In this document: positions 51,658-61,970 of the stretch, in pieces
How positions within the stretch are numbered: position 1 is the stretch's first letter
Layout: the number at the start of each line of letters is the position of its first letter
Assembly: GCF_014127105.1 (NCBI RefSeq)
Contig: NZ_CP059902.1
Location: forward strand, 2,637,001 to 2,701,000
Source: Devosia sp. MC521
GTDB lineage: Bacteria > Pseudomonadota > Alphaproteobacteria > Rhizobiales > Devosiaceae
Length of the DNA: 64,000 nucleotides
Reading direction: 5' to 3'
Notes under the pieces: model-generated
What the model was told of the DNA's origin: nothing
Database searches by the model: none
What the model saw: only the letters and a program-made list of their open reading frames with translations
Position numbers and translations under genes: made by a program

Positions 51658-52911
51658 TCACGAGTGTACCTTGCCGAGAACACTCTCGGAGATGCTGGTC
51701 GGCAGCGGCTTTGGCGTTTCAATCCGCGAAAGCACCGGCAGAATCACAAGGAAGTAGATGAAGTAGTATGCAGTGCAGACTTTTGCCAATGTGGTGTAGA
51801 CGCCTTCTGCCGGTTGCGCACCGAGGTAAGCCAGACCGATGAAGTTGATCACGAACAGAGCGTAGAACCACTTGAACATCGGACGGAACGAACCCGAACG
51901 AACCTTGGAAGTATCGAGCCACGGCAGAACCAACAGCAGGAGCATCGAACCGCCCATGGCGATAACACCGCCAAGCTTGGAGTCGATGAACAAGATGTTG
52001 AAGTCAACCGCACGAAGAATGGTGTAGAACGGAAGCAGGTACCACTCTGGAACAATGTGAGCCGGCGTTACCTGGCTATTCGCCATGATGTAGTTGTCGG
52101 CATGGCCCAGAATGTCCGGCGCAAAGAAGACGAACCAAGCGAAGGGGATGCAGAACAGCACCATCGCGAACAGGTCTTTCATCGTGTAGTACGGATGGAA
52201 AGGCACGGTATCGCGTTTATCCTTCACTTCGACGCCAATTGGGTTGTTATTACCCGGTACGTGAAGCGCCCAAATGTGCAAGCCCACCACCGCAGCGATG
52301 ATGAACGGCAGCAAGTAGTGCAGCGAGAAGAAGCGGTTCAGGGTTGGGTTGCCAACGGCAAATCCACCCAAAACGAGCTGCTTAATGCTTTCACCAATGC
52401 CCGGAATTGCGGTGAACACGTTAGAAATAACGGTAGCACCCCAAAAGCTCATCTGACCCCACGGCAGGATATAGCCCATAAAGGCGGTAGCCATAGTGAG
52501 GATGAAGATCAGCACACCCAGAATCCAGATGATTTCACGTGGTGCCTTATACGAGCCATAATACAGCCCACGGAAGATATGAATGTAGAGTGCGACAAAA
52601 AACATCGACGCACCCACAGCATGGGTCGCCTGAATGATGCGACCGCCGTTGACGTCACGACGAATGTGCTCAACCGAGTCGAAAGCCATCGAGACGTTCG
52701 GGGTGTAGTGCATGGCCAGGATAATCCCGGTCACGATCTGCACGCCAAGGCACATCACGAGAATAGCGCCGAAGGTCCACCAGTAGTTGAGGTTCTTCGG
52801 AGTGGGGAAATCCATCAAGTGCTCTTTAGCGAAGCGCACGACCGGCAGGCGGTCATCGAGCCACTTCTCGACTGAGGATCCGGGAGTATAATTCGAGTGT
52901 TCAGAAGCCAT
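51658..52911 (-). CDS. petB: Cytochrome b
   Basis: 417 residues, eight helices, carrying haems bL and bH. The four His ligands are in [12 protein letters not shown] / [20 protein letters not shown] and [20 protein letters not shown] / [17 protein letters not shown] (the PEWY Qo motif) is present. Middle gene of petABC. Confidence 0.97.
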   Translation of the reverse strand: MASEHSNYTPGSSVEKWLDDRLPVVRFAKEHLMDFPTPKNLNYWWTFGAILVMCLGVQIVTGIILAMHYTPNVSMAFDSVEHIRRDVNGGRIIQATHAVGASMFFVALYIHIFRGLYYGSYKAPREIIWILGVLIFILTMATAFMGYILPWGQMSFWGATVISNVFTAIPGIGESIKQLVLGGFAVGNPTLNRFFSLHYLLPFIIAAVVGLHIWALHVPGNNNPIGVEVKDKRDTVPFHPYYTMKDLFAMVLFCIPFAWFVFFAPDILGHADNYIMANSQVTPAHIVPEWYLLPFYTILRAVDFNILFIDSKLGGVIAMGGSMLLLLVLPWLDTSKVRSGSFRPMFKWFYALFVINFIGLAYLGAQPAEGVYTTLAKVCTAYYFIYFLVILPVLSRIETPKPLPTSISESVLGKVHS

Positions 52912-52926
52912 CGGGTAAGTCCCCCA

Positions 52927-53454
52927 CTAACCGATCTTAACCAGCGTATCGCTGACAAATTCATAAGGCGGCACGACGAGGTTTGTCGGCGCGGGACCCT
53001 TGCGAATGCGACCTGCGGTATCATAGTGCGAACCATGGCACGGGCAGAACCAGCCGTCGAACTCACCAGCTTCACCAACTGGTACGCAACCAAGATGCGT
53101 GCAGTTCGCAACCATAACCAGCCACTGTTCGTGACCTTCCTTGGTGCGCTGCTCATCTGTTTCCGGATCCTTCAGATCCGACAAAGGCACAGCCTTGGCT
53201 TCAGCAATTTCAGCAGCCGTACGGTGACGTACGAAAACAGGAAGACCGCGCCAGGTAATGGTTACCGACTGGCCTTCTTCGATTGCGCCTAGGTTGAATT
53301 CGATGCTGGCGAGAGCCAGTGTTGAAGCGTCCGGATTGAGCTGATTGATCAGCGGCCAGACCACGGCGGCTGCGCCAACAGCGCCAACAGCGCCCGTGGC
53401 GACGTACAAAAAGTCCCGCCGGTTCGTGGATGAATGTTCTACTTCTGTGGCCAA
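52927..53454 (-). CDS. petA: Rieske iron-sulfur protein of bc1
   Basis: 175 residues. A TAT-like anchor TNRRDFLYVATGAVGAVGAA, then 2Fe-2S ligands NCTHLGCVP and WFCPCHGSHYD. It starts with TTG (53,454), preceded by GGGGA; no ATG fits. First gene of the petABC operon, divergent from trmL. Confidence 0.95.
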   Translation of the reverse strand: MATEVEHSSTNRRDFLYVATGAVGAVGAAAVVWPLINQLNPDASTLALASIEFNLGAIEEGQSVTITWRGLPVFVRHRTAAEIAEAKAVPLSDLKDPETDEQRTKEGHEQWLVMVANCTHLGCVPVGEAGEFDGWFCPCHGSHYDTAGRIRKGPAPTNLVVPPYEFVSDTLVKIG

Positions 53455-53691
53455 AGTCCGTATCCCCGTACGAATGCACCTTTGACGGAGCCGGCAGCGG
53501 CATTATCGATTATGCAAATAGGAGAATATGCAGAATCGACCGCCGTCCGCCCTCAAGCGGTCCGTCAGTTAGGGTCCTTTTTGCACTGTCACGGGCACTT
53601 GTCCAGAGTGCGACAACTGACAGCACCCTCCTGCGACACTATACCCATGGATCATGCATGCTCCACCCTTGCGAAAGATGAACACTTAGTC

Positions 53692-54162
53692 ATGGCCTTG
53701 GATTTAGCACTCTATCAACCTGACATTGCAGCAAATACCGGGACCCTTTTGCGCTTGGGAGCGTGCCTGGGAGTACCAGTTCACGTTATTCATCCAGCCG
53801 GCTTTGCCATCACCCAGAAAAATCTCGCAAGATCTGGAATGGATTACCTCGATCACGCCAATCTTGTTGAGCACAACAGCTTTTCAGCCTTTGAAGACTG
53901 GCGGATTTCCCAAGGCAGGCGGCTGGTTTTGATGACAACCAAGTCCAGTTCATCACTTTATAAGGCGCAGTTTGTCGCTGGCGACATTTTGCTCCTTGGA
54001 CGTGAAAGCGCTGGCGTGCCAGATGAGGTCGCAGAACGCGCCGACCTTCGTATCCGTATCCCCATGCGAGAAGGCCTGCGCTCTCTCAATATCGCTATCG
54101 CTGGCGCTATGGCTTTAGGAGAAGCCATCCGTCAGACTGGCAGTTACGCTGAAGACATTTGA
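53692..54162 (+). CDS. trmL: tRNA (cytidine(34)-2'-O)-methyltransferase
   Basis: 156 residues of the SpoU/TrmD knot family. ALYQPDIAANTGTLLRLGAC, LGRESAGVPDEVAERADLRI and RIPMREGLRSLNIAIAGAMA are the knot motifs. TrmL methylates wobble position 34 of tRNA-Leu. The ATG at 53,692 is chosen. Confidence 0.92.
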   Translation: MALDLALYQPDIAANTGTLLRLGACLGVPVHVIHPAGFAITQKNLARSGMDYLDHANLVEHNSFSAFEDWRISQGRRLVLMTTKSSSSLYKAQFVAGDILLLGRESAGVPDEVAERADLRIRIPMREGLRSLNIAIAGAMALGEAIRQTGSYAEDI

Positions 54163-54224
54163 AACTATCCGCACGGCATCCCCCCATGCTGCTAGGACCC
54201 TTTACAGTTTCCGCATAAAGGTAC

Positions 54225-55109
54225 ATGTCCCCCGCCATGACACTGCCAATCGATATCGACGACAAGAAAATCGCTGCGCAAGCTTGGTTCCGCACTCTGC
54301 GAGACAAGATCGTGGCGGAGCTGGAAGCTATTGAAGCTGAGGTCACCGGACCTCATGCCGATAGGGCGCCCGGCAAGTTTGAAATTTCCCCATGGGATCG
54401 CGCCGCTGGCGGCGGCGGCGAAATGGGCATGCTTCACGGCCGCGTCTTTGAAAAGGCAGGCGTGCACATCTCAACTGTGCACGGCACCTTCTCCGAAGAC
54501 TTCGCCAAGCAGATGCCAGGCACCGAAGCGGGTGCGGGCTTCTGGAGCTCGGGCATTTCGCTCATCATCCACCCTTGGAACCCCCATGTTCCTGCCGTGC
54601 ATATGAACACGCGTATGATCGTCACGGGTAAGCAGTGGTGGGGCGGCGGCGCCGACCTGACGCCAGTTCTCGACGTTAAGCGCACGCAGGACGACACCGA
54701 CACTATCGATTTCCACGCTGCCATGAAGGCGGCCTGCGAAAACCGTCCGGGCGTCGACTACGATCGCCTCAAGGCATGGTGCGACGAGTATTTCTTCCTG
54801 CCACACCGCAATGAACATCGCGGTATCGGCGGCATTTTCTACGATCACCTCAATACTGGTGATTGGGACGCCGATTTCGAATTCACCCGCGCTGTCGGCG
54901 AAGCCTTCCTCGACATCTATCCCAAGCTCGTTCGCCGCCATTTTGAAAAGAACTGGTCCGAAGCTGAGCGCGACGAACAGCTGGTTCGCCGTGGGCGCTA
55001 TGTCGAATTCAACCTGCTCTATGATCGCGGCACGACCTTTGGCCTGAAGACCGGTGGCAATATCAATTCCATCCTCTCCTCCATGCCGCCTGCGGTAAAG
55101 TGGCCCTGA
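54225..55109 (+). CDS. hemF: Oxygen-dependent coproporphyrinogen-III oxidase
   Basis: 294 residues. Converts coproporphyrinogen III to protoporphyrinogen IX with O2. [73 protein letters not shown] and [20 protein letters not shown] are standard. An in-frame ATG at 54,237 is an alternative start. Confidence 0.97.
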   Translation: MSPAMTLPIDIDDKKIAAQAWFRTLRDKIVAELEAIEAEVTGPHADRAPGKFEISPWDRAAGGGGEMGMLHGRVFEKAGVHISTVHGTFSEDFAKQMPGTEAGAGFWSSGISLIIHPWNPHVPAVHMNTRMIVTGKQWWGGGADLTPVLDVKRTQDDTDTIDFHAAMKAACENRPGVDYDRLKAWCDEYFFLPHRNEHRGIGGIFYDHLNTGDWDADFEFTRAVGEAFLDIYPKLVRRHFEKNWSEAERDEQLVRRGRYVEFNLLYDRGTTFGLKTGGNINSILSSMPPAVKWP

Positions 55110-55174
55110 TCGGCGACTGACCCAACTCAAATTTGATCATGGCGCCCCCACTCACCTTCTGATTGACTGGCGCC

Positions 55175-56308
55175 ATGACTGTTTCTGACCTTGAGATCAA
55201 AGCCTATCGCTCGGTTCGATCGATCCGCTTTCCCCTACGCCGCCTCACCGTGCTGACCGGCGGAAATGGCGTGGGCAAAACCAATCTCTATCGCGCCCTA
55301 GAACTCCTGCAAGCTGCGGCCAATGGCACCATTACCCATGCCATCGCACGCGAAGGTGGGCTTGGCTCCGTCCTCTGGGCGGGCGAGCGCGGGGTCAAAG
55401 ACCTGCCGCGGCTCAGCCTCGAAGTTGGCCTTGAGGCCGACAATGGATCCGACGTCATCCTGCCGCGCTACGCCGTTGAAGTCGGGTTCGGCGACAGCAA
55501 ATACGAAGCCGTCTTCTCCGAAGAACCCCAGATCAAATCCGAGAGCCTGATCCTGCCCGGTCGCCGTCCCGTGACGCTGCTGGAGCGCAATCGCGCGGCC
55601 GTGTGGTATCGCGATGATAATGGCGCGCGCCGCCAGCTTGATGATACGCTCCTGCCCAGCGAAACCGCTCTCTCGTCATTGCGCGGCACCCTCCCCGAGG
55701 TCGATGCCGTTCGCCACATGCTCGCAAGTTGGCGATTCTATCACGGCTTCCGCACCGACCCAGATTCGCCGTTGCGCCAACCTTCGCTCGCCATCACCTC
55801 GCCCATGCTCGATTCTGACGGCAGCAATCTCGGCGCGGTCTTTGCGACCCTCAAACATATTCGCGGCGACACCGTCGATCTCGACGTAGCAATTGATCGA
55901 GCCTTCCCCGGTGCGCGTCTCGACATCCCACCGCCAGACAAATACGCCAGTTTCACCATGACCTTCCCTGAGGTCCCCCATCGCCCCTTCGGCGCTGCGG
56001 AACTCTCCGATGGTACATTGCAGTTTCTCGCCCTGCTGGGTGCCCTCCTCAGCTACCGCCCCGCCCCCTTCATTGCCCTCAACGAGCCTGAAGCCTCACT
56101 CCACCCCGATCTTCTGCCCGCTCTGGCGCAAGCCATCGCCCGCGCTTCTGAGCGAACCCAAGTCTGGGTCGTCACCCACTCCCAAGCGCTCGCTCGGGCC
56201 CTTGAAGACGCAACAGGCCTGGCCCCGCGCACCGTTATCCGTCGCAAGGGCTCAACCTGGCTCGAAGGCCTTTCCGACATGGGCTTCTTCCCCGATGACG
56301 AAGATTAG
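55175..56308 (+). CDS. RecF/OLD-like AAA ATPase
   Basis: 377 residues. Walker A LTGGNGVGKTNLYRALELLQ near the N-terminus, the signature AAELSDGTLQFLALLGALLS, and a Walker B-like APFIALNEPEASLHPDLLPA, followed by VWVVTHSQALARALED. No TOPRIM domain, so it is a stand-alone ATPase of the SMC/RecF/OLD class. The usual D of Walker B is N here (L-N-E-P-E), a feature of this subfamily as recalled. No neighbouring nuclease or RM gene. Function unknown. A TTG at 55,163 is an alternative start. Confidence 0.82.
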   Translation: MTVSDLEIKAYRSVRSIRFPLRRLTVLTGGNGVGKTNLYRALELLQAAANGTITHAIAREGGLGSVLWAGERGVKDLPRLSLEVGLEADNGSDVILPRYAVEVGFGDSKYEAVFSEEPQIKSESLILPGRRPVTLLERNRAAVWYRDDNGARRQLDDTLLPSETALSSLRGTLPEVDAVRHMLASWRFYHGFRTDPDSPLRQPSLAITSPMLDSDGSNLGAVFATLKHIRGDTVDLDVAIDRAFPGARLDIPPPDKYASFTMTFPEVPHRPFGAAELSDGTLQFLALLGALLSYRPAPFIALNEPEASLHPDLLPALAQAIARASERTQVWVVTHSQALARALEDATGLAPRTVIRRKGSTWLEGLSDMGFFPDDED

Positions 56309-56374
56309 CGGAACCCATACCCCGCCCACTCGTTGGGCCCGGACACGCCCAAGGTCAAACCAAGGAGTTACGTG

Positions 56375-56560
56375 ATGAAGCGATTTGATGCTGGAACACT
56401 CATCCCAGGCGCAACCTGGCACGCAGAGGCGGAATCGGAAGCTGAAGTCGTGCGTCGCGCTGTCGAAAATCTAAAATCTTTGCACGGCGAAACGGAAGTG
56501 CGCCCCGACATGGTCGAGCGTATCAAAGAGCGGATCGTCGATGTTGGTCCCCGCGCCTAA
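56375..56560 (+). CDS. DUF1059-like small protein
   Basis: 61 residues, after AAGGAG. MKRFDAGTLIPGATWHAEAE, AEVVRRAVENLKSLHGETEV. The general pattern matches DUF1059 (small stress-induced proteins) but lacks its usual Cys pair. Its stop overlaps the cca stop region on the other strand. Confidence 0.6.
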   Translation: MKRFDAGTLIPGATWHAEAESEAEVVRRAVENLKSLHGETEVRPDMVERIKERIVDVGPRA

Positions 56561-57720
56561 AGCGCGAGGAGCTCATCTTTTGAAAGCGTAAAACCGCTCT
56601 CGACCCAGGCCTTCTCAAGCTTTTTAAGCCGTTGACCCAATTCCGGGCCAGCGGCAACGCCTTGCTCTATCAGGTCTTTCCCCGACACGGGCAGCGGCTG
56701 CGCGGGCAGTCGCGCCAATTCTCGCGCCGCTTCCATAAGCCGATCACGCGGCCAGTCATCAGTGCTCGCCGCAACAGCCAGCCCTTCAACCGCGTCTTCG
56801 CCAAACCGATAAGCGGCCCAGTTGGCTTGATTATGCGCCAGCAAGTCTGCGGACTCAACAATGCGTAAAGCCTTGGCATAAACCTCGCCCGAGAGCCGCC
56901 ACTCGGCCTGACGCAGCGGCAGGCTATCCGCGCCCAAGAGCGCCAAGCGCGCTTCGGCGGAGCGACCGCCAAGGTCCTCATAGGTTACAAGGCTTGCGAT
57001 CTGCTTTTCCGTCGCCCGCACAAGGCCAATGCCTTGCATAACCGCCAGCGTCCGCGCCACTTTTGGCTGCGCCAGCATGCGCATCATTTCTGAACCGACA
57101 CGCTCGCGCGAGAGATGGTCCAAGCGCCCCGAGGCCGCGCGACAAGCAGCCAACCCCTCGGCATCAAACTGCCCGCCACCATGCGTCGTTGAAAATCGGA
57201 AGAACCGATAGACCCGCAAACCGTCCTCAGCAATTCTCGTCGCCGCATCGCCAATAAAGCGCACGCGCTGATTATGGAGATCGCCCAATCCGCCCAGCGG
57301 ATCAAACACCGTCCCATCAGCTTCCACATAGAGTGCGTTCATCGTAAAATCGCGCCGCTGAGCGTCCTCCACCCAGTCTGTGCCAAATTCCACCTGCGCG
57401 TGCCGACCATCGGTCTCCACGTCCTTGCGCAAGGTCGTCACTTCCACGCTCGTATCGTCGAGCCGAAGCGTCACCGTCCCGTGGTCTATGCCCGTCGGAT
57501 AGGTCGCTATGCCCGCAGCTTTTGCCCGTTGCATCACGCTCACCGGCAACAACTCGGTGGCCATATCAATATCGGTATTGGGCCGAAGCGAGCCGAGCAG
57601 GCTGTCGCGCACAATCCCACCGACCGCGCGGGTTTTCCCCTCAGCGCCGCCGAGAATCGAGAAAATGGTCTGCACAGCAGGAAGAGCGAGCCAATCCGCT
57701 TTAAGCTTGGTCGACGTCAT
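56557..57720 (-). CDS. CCA tRNA nucleotidyltransferase/poly(A) polymerase-family protein
   Basis: 387 residues. AVGGIVRDSLLGSLRPNTDI with D-x-D (DIDMATELLP), GIDHGTVTLRLDDTSVEVTT, RRDFTMNALYVEADGTVFDP and GDAATRIAEDGLRVYRFFRF match class II nucleotidyltransferases. Whether it adds CCA or poly(A) cannot be told. It overlaps the upstream NUDIX gene by four bases. Confidence 0.9.
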   Translation of the reverse strand: MTSTKLKADWLALPAVQTIFSILGGAEGKTRAVGGIVRDSLLGSLRPNTDIDMATELLPVSVMQRAKAAGIATYPTGIDHGTVTLRLDDTSVEVTTLRKDVETDGRHAQVEFGTDWVEDAQRRDFTMNALYVEADGTVFDPLGGLGDLHNQRVRFIGDAATRIAEDGLRVYRFFRFSTTHGGGQFDAEGLAACRAASGRLDHLSRERVGSEMMRMLAQPKVARTLAVMQGIGLVRATEKQIASLVTYEDLGGRSAEARLALLGADSLPLRQAEWRLSGEVYAKALRIVESADLLAHNQANWAAYRFGEDAVEGLAVAASTDDWPRDRLMEAARELARLPAQPLPVSGKDLIEQGVAAGPELGQRLKKLEKAWVESGFTLSKDELLAL

Positions 57721-58340
57721 GCAGCATCCTCATCCATCACCAAATCTCGGAATTTCCGCGTGAGATTGGCCGTTATACCCCAGATCATGTGGCCATCATG
57801 GTCGATCTGCCAAGTGGTGTGTTCTTTCCCCTGCCGAGAGATTTTAAAGCGCCCATAGGTGGATCGCTCTAATATCCGCGACAGCGGCACTTCAAACACC
57901 GAATGCACTTCCCCCGGATTGGGAACAAACGGCCCGCTCGGACTGACCAAAGCCACAACCGGGGTAATCAGATAATTCGTGCCCGTGTAATAGGTCGGCA
58001 AATAGCCAAGGATTTTCACATCCTCCGCCCGCATCCCCACCTCTTCATTGGCCTCGCGCAGAGCCGCCGCCGCCACATCGGCATCGGTCTTGTCGACCTT
58101 GCCGCCGGGAAAAGCCACCTGCCCCGAATGCGCCCGCAAATCGGGCGACCGCTCCGTATAGAGCACCGTCAACCCTTCGGGCCGCTCCACGAGAGCAATC
58201 ATCACTGCCGCCTCAACGGGCGGACGGTCATAGGGTGTCAAAGGCGCCCAATCGGGCACCAGCTCTCCGGCGTGTACTGGCGGAACCTGCAACAGGCGGC
58301 TGCTCAGTCGAGAAAGGAATGCGTCGTCGCGAATAGTCAT
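57717..58340 (-). CDS. NUDIX hydrolase, CoA pyrophosphatase-like
   Basis: 207 residues. AVMIALVERPEGLTVLYTER, SGQVAFPGGKVDKTDADVAA and ALREANEEVGM, close to the full Nudix box G-x5-E-x7-R-E-U-x-E-E-x-G-U with D for the first E. The nearby SPDLRAHSGQVAFPGG is the usual CoAse (NudL) stretch. Coupled to cca. Confidence 0.85.
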   Translation of the reverse strand: MTIRDDAFLSRLSSRLLQVPPVHAGELVPDWAPLTPYDRPPVEAAVMIALVERPEGLTVLYTERSPDLRAHSGQVAFPGGKVDKTDADVAAAALREANEEVGMRAEDVKILGYLPTYYTGTNYLITPVVALVSPSGPFVPNPGEVHSVFEVPLSRILERSTYGRFKISRQGKEHTTWQIDHDGHMIWGITANLTRKFRDLVMDEDAA

Positions 58341-58386
58341 AGCGCCAGATTAGGGCAGCCGAACGCAAAGAGCAGCAGAAATCTGC

Positions 58387-58935
58387 CTACTGACCGGTGC
58401 GGAACGCACCGATGCGGCCCGACATGGTCTTGGCAAGGCCCTTGTCATCCGACAGCAGCAGCACGCGGCTCACATCGACCGGGCCGGGAAACTCGATATT
58501 GCCCGGAGTGGTGATTTCCCAGCCAAGCGGGCAGTAATAGTCCTGATCGCCAACCAGCAGCACAAACTTGCCCTCGCCACGCGACAGCGCCAGCTTAGAC
58601 ACTTCCAAAGCCAAAAGCTTACCAGCACCGCGCTTGCGGAATTTCGGGTGTGTTGCCAGCGGCCCAAGCATGTAGCCGTTCATGTCGCCAACGCTGATCG
58701 GGGTCATCCACACCGAACCGGACGGCACGCCATCGACTTCCGAAATCAGGCTCAGGCTCGGATCAATCGGGAAACGCTCACGCACCCGGAAAGCCGTCCG
58801 CGCAAAACGTCCCGGACCAAAGGCAAGTGCCTGAAGGTCATCGACGAATGCATCGTCAGCCGGGGTTGCAACACGCAGGGACAGGGTTTCGCCAGCAGGA
58901 GTCGTGATGGCAGCGGACGCAAGAGAAGCGGTCAT
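58387..58935 (-). CDS. GNAT family N-acetyltransferase
   Basis: 182 residues. DVNGYMLGPLATHPKFRKRG-like PLATHPKFRKRGAGKLLALE is the R/Q-x-x-G-x-G/A acetyl-CoA loop; FVLLVGDQDYYCPLGWEI follows, as in YhbS-type members. Substrate unknown. Confidence 0.85.
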   Translation of the reverse strand: MTASLASAAITTPAGETLSLRVATPADDAFVDDLQALAFGPGRFARTAFRVRERFPIDPSLSLISEVDGVPSGSVWMTPISVGDMNGYMLGPLATHPKFRKRGAGKLLALEVSKLALSRGEGKFVLLVGDQDYYCPLGWEITTPGNIEFPGPVDVSRVLLLSDDKGLAKTMSGRIGAFRTGQ

Positions 58936-59281
58936 GAGAAAATGGTCCAGTAATGTTCAGACGAGGACAGGGCCACCCGCTCGGGGCACCCGTTAAAAAC
59001 GACCAACTAGGGTCGTCGGTTCATCTGAAAAACTTTCACCATCCTGGACGCCTCCACGTCTAGAATCCCGATTAGCACCGGTGTGCGATCACGTAAACAA
59101 AAATGCGAAGTCGCGAACAGTCTTGTGTTCGCATCGCCTGTTTGTGTTCCAAATGCACAACAGTGCGTTGCCATTGCCTCCCCTTATCTCCGCCCCTCAT
59201 TCCCTCTAACTTTGGGGCCACAGCAACCTCCACATCCCCTGCCTCATTGAGGACGTGCGATGGCGAACGAAAGGACGAACA
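58936..59281. other. Intergenic stretch with two hairpins
   Basis: No gene. ACGACC-AACTAG-GGTCGT (58,999-59,016) and GCGAACA-GTCTTG-TGTTCGC (59,113-59,132) are small stem-loops; they may be operators or RNA stems of the divergent transcripts. Otherwise nothing. Confidence 0.4.
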
Positions 59282-60247
59282 ATGGGACAGTTGATAGATG
59301 GCAAGTGGTCAACCCAGTGGTACGACACTTCCAAGACCGGCGGAAAGTTCGTCCGTTCGCAATCCGGCTTCCGCAATTGGGTCACCGCTGATGGCGCTCC
59401 CGGCCCGTCCGGCGAAGGGGGCTTTAAAGCCGAAGCAGGCCGCTATCACCTCTATGTCTCCCTCGCCTGCCCTTGGGCCCACCGCACGCTGATCTTCCGC
59501 AAGCTCAAAAACCTTGAAGATTTGATCCCGGTCCACATCGTCTCGCCCAAAATGCCAGACGAAACCGGCTGGTCATTCAAAACCGACGAAGGCTCGTCCG
59601 GCGACACGCTTTTAGGCAAAGACTTCCTCTGGCAGGTCTACGCCGCCGCCAAGCCGGACTACACCGGCCGCGTCACGGTCCCCGTTCTCTGGGACACAAA
59701 AACCGATTCCATCGTCTCGAACGAAAGCAGCGAAATCATTCGCATGTTCAACTCGGCCTTTAACGAGCTGACCGGCAATGAGGACGATTATTACCCAGAA
59801 GCCCTGCGCGCTGACATCGATGCGGTCAACGCCCGCATTTATGACGAGGTCAACAACGGCGTCTACAAGGCTGGCTTTGCCACGACTCAGCCCGCTTACG
59901 AAGAAGCGGTAGCAAAACTCTTCTCCGCCCTCGATTGGCTCGAAGGCCTGCTTGGCGAAACCTCATACCTCACCGGCGATACCATCACCGAAGCCGATTG
60001 GCGTCTCTTCACCACGCTCGTACGCTTTGATGCGGTCTATGTCGGCCACTTCAAATGCAACATCCGTCGCATCGCCGATTACCCCAACCTCTCGCACTAT
60101 TTAAAGGCGCTCTACGAGGTCCCAGGCATCAAGGAAACGGTCGACCTCGATCACATCAAAACGCACTATTATTGGAGCCACATCACCATCAACCCAACCC
60201 GCGTCGTGCCGGTCGGGCCAGATCTGGAATTCCTGCGTTATGCGTAA
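59282..60247 (+). CDS. Glutathionyl-hydroquinone reductase-like GST (YqjG/ECM4 family)
   Basis: 321 residues. RYHLYVSLACPWAHRTLIFR has the C-P-W-A-H-R active site; the long N-terminal part and the C-terminal ITEADWRLFTTLVRFDAVYV, HFKCNIRRIADYPNLSHYLK match the Xi-class GSTs that reduce glutathionyl-hydroquinones. Start ATG at 59,282. Confidence 0.92.
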   Translation: MGQLIDGKWSTQWYDTSKTGGKFVRSQSGFRNWVTADGAPGPSGEGGFKAEAGRYHLYVSLACPWAHRTLIFRKLKNLEDLIPVHIVSPKMPDETGWSFKTDEGSSGDTLLGKDFLWQVYAAAKPDYTGRVTVPVLWDTKTDSIVSNESSEIIRMFNSAFNELTGNEDDYYPEALRADIDAVNARIYDEVNNGVYKAGFATTQPAYEEAVAKLFSALDWLEGLLGETSYLTGDTITEADWRLFTTLVRFDAVYVGHFKCNIRRIADYPNLSHYLKALYEVPGIKETVDLDHIKTHYYWSHITINPTRVVPVGPDLEFLRYA

Positions 60248-60262
60248 AATTCGGCGTGGGGC

Positions 60263-60736
60263 TTAATAGCCCCACGCTTTCCGCTTTTCGACGCCGTCAA
60301 AATACTCGTCGATCCGCTGCGATGTCGCTGGCGACACCCCATTTGGCAGCTGCCGACGGTCAAACCAGCCGATCTCTGCGATCTCACGATCCGGCTTGCG
60401 CTCGAATTCGTGGCTGAATTTTTTGCAGACGAAGAAGGCGACGTGGTCCCGGTTCGTCACCGGACTGGAATTATGGTAAAGACCAAATAACTCCATCGGG
60501 CCCTCGACTCGATAGCCGGTTTCTTCCAGCGCCTCGCGCACTCCGGCCTCTTCAAAAGTCTCGCCGGGGTCGACGCCACCGCCCGGAAATTGCCAGCCCG
60601 GCACGTAAGTATGCTTAATTAGCAAGACCTTATCGCCATCGACCAGCATAACGCGGGTGCCGACAGTCATGCGGAGCATAAAGCCTTTTACGGTTAGAAA
60701 GATGCGCGCAATCATGCGCTGTCGGCCATTCATCAT
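60263..60736 (-). CDS. NUDIX hydrolase
   Basis: 157 residues. VMLVDGDKVLLIKHTYVPGW, QFPGGGVDPGETFEEAGVRE, ALEETGYRVEG: a full Nudix box. The ATG at 60,736 is used, since the upstream frame extension is not convincing. Convergent with the GST gene. Confidence 0.85.
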   Translation of the reverse strand: MMNGRQRMIARIFLTVKGFMLRMTVGTRVMLVDGDKVLLIKHTYVPGWQFPGGGVDPGETFEEAGVREALEETGYRVEGPMELFGLYHNSSPVTNRDHVAFFVCKKFSHEFERKPDREIAEIGWFDRRQLPNGVSPATSQRIDEYFDGVEKRKAWGY

Positions 60737-60850
60737 CGGCTTTGCTCCAATACTTGCCCCATCGCTAGCAGAGCTTTGCGCGTGACAAAATCGTGTGGAA
60801 GCACGATTGAACATTTTCTTGGCCGCTTCATTCTGGCACAACCCCTCTCG

Positions 60851-61741
60851 ATGATCACACTCGCCCACATTTCAGACATCCATCTCTCGCCGCTTCCAGA
60901 AGTGGCACCGCGTGACCTTTTGGGCAAACGCCTGACGGGCTACCTGAACTGGAAGCTCAAGCGCCACGGTGAGATGAACACCGAAACCCTGCAGCGACTT
61001 GTTGCGCACATGCGCGAGCAAAACGCCGACTTTACGGCGGTCACTGGCGATATGACCAATTTGGCGCTGCCCTTCGAGGTCGAACGCGCTGGTCAGTGGC
61101 TGCGCGAGTTGGGATCTTCGGAAACCACCGCTGTCTGCCCCGGCAATCACGACGCCTATGTCCCCGGCGCGCTTGAGCACGCGCAGCGCGAATGGGGCGA
61201 TTATCTCAAGGGCGAGACCATCGAAGGCCAGGCCTTCCCCTTCGTGCGCCGTGTGGGCGACGTTGCCATCATCTCCTGCTCAAGCGCTATCCCGACCGCG
61301 CCCTTCTTGGCCGTCGGTAAGTTTGACGATATGCAGGCCGCGCGTTTGTCGCGCCTTCTCAAAATTCTCGGCGATGCGGGTTACTTCCGCGTGGTGATGA
61401 TCCACCACCCACCCGTCCAAGCGCTTCAGCACCCAAGCTTTGGCCTCAAGGGCCACCGCACCTTCCGCCGCGTCATCGCCGAAGAAGGCGCTGAAATGGT
61501 CCTTCACGGCCACACGCACCGCTCATCCATCCACCACATCCCCGGCAAGGGGCATGAGGTTCCGGTGATCGGCGTCGCCGCCGCCAGCGCCGCCCAAGGC
61601 GGCACGCTCGACGATCCAGCCCGCTACAATCTTTTCCGCATCGAAAAAGCGGGCGAGACTTGGCAATGCACCATGCGCGAATACGGCTTCCAGCGCATCG
61701 GCTCCGACATCGTCATGCGCATGCAAATGCGGATTTACTAA
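60851..61741 (+). CDS. Calcineurin-like metallophosphoesterase
   Basis: 296 residues. LAHISDIHLSPL (D-x-H), AVTGDMTN (GD), VCPGNHDAYVPG (GNHD), VVMIHHPPV (H) and EMVLHGHTHRSSIHHI (GHTH): complete dinuclear-metal site. Substrate unknown, perhaps a cyclic or other phosphoester. Confidence 0.9.
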   Translation: MITLAHISDIHLSPLPEVAPRDLLGKRLTGYLNWKLKRHGEMNTETLQRLVAHMREQNADFTAVTGDMTNLALPFEVERAGQWLRELGSSETTAVCPGNHDAYVPGALEHAQREWGDYLKGETIEGQAFPFVRRVGDVAIISCSSAIPTAPFLAVGKFDDMQAARLSRLLKILGDAGYFRVVMIHHPPVQALQHPSFGLKGHRTFRRVIAEEGAEMVLHGHTHRSSIHHIPGKGHEVPVIGVAAASAAQGGTLDDPARYNLFRIEKAGETWQCTMREYGFQRIGSDIVMRMQMRIY

Positions 61742-61758
61742 AGAGCACCCAGCTCTTC

Positions 61759-61791
61759 TCCTCCCCCGAATTCGGGGAGGTCGGGTGGGGG
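61759..61791 (+). repeat. G/C-rich intergenic repeat, copy 7
   Basis: CTCCTCCCCCGAATTCGGGG, then AGGTCGGGTGGGGG; 17 bases after the phosphoesterase stop. Confidence 0.78.
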
Positions 61792-61817
61792 CACCTCCCA
61801 AAAGCTAACTCTCCTTC

Positions 61818-61851
61818 TCCTCCCCCGTACTCGGGGGAGGCCGGGTGGGGG
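61818..61851 (+). repeat. G/C-rich intergenic repeat, copy 8
   Basis: CTCCTCCCCCGTACTCGGGG, then GAGGCCGGGTGGGGG; direct repeat of copy 7. Confidence 0.8.
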
Positions 61852-61970
61852 CTTTATCCTCACCTCACCGACATTTCCCCACCACCCTCAGGCCCTAAGC
61901 AATGAGCGCTAACAACCTTGTGTAGCTCAGCCCGTTGCTCCCCTTCTCCGTGGCCCGTACAAGGCCGGTG

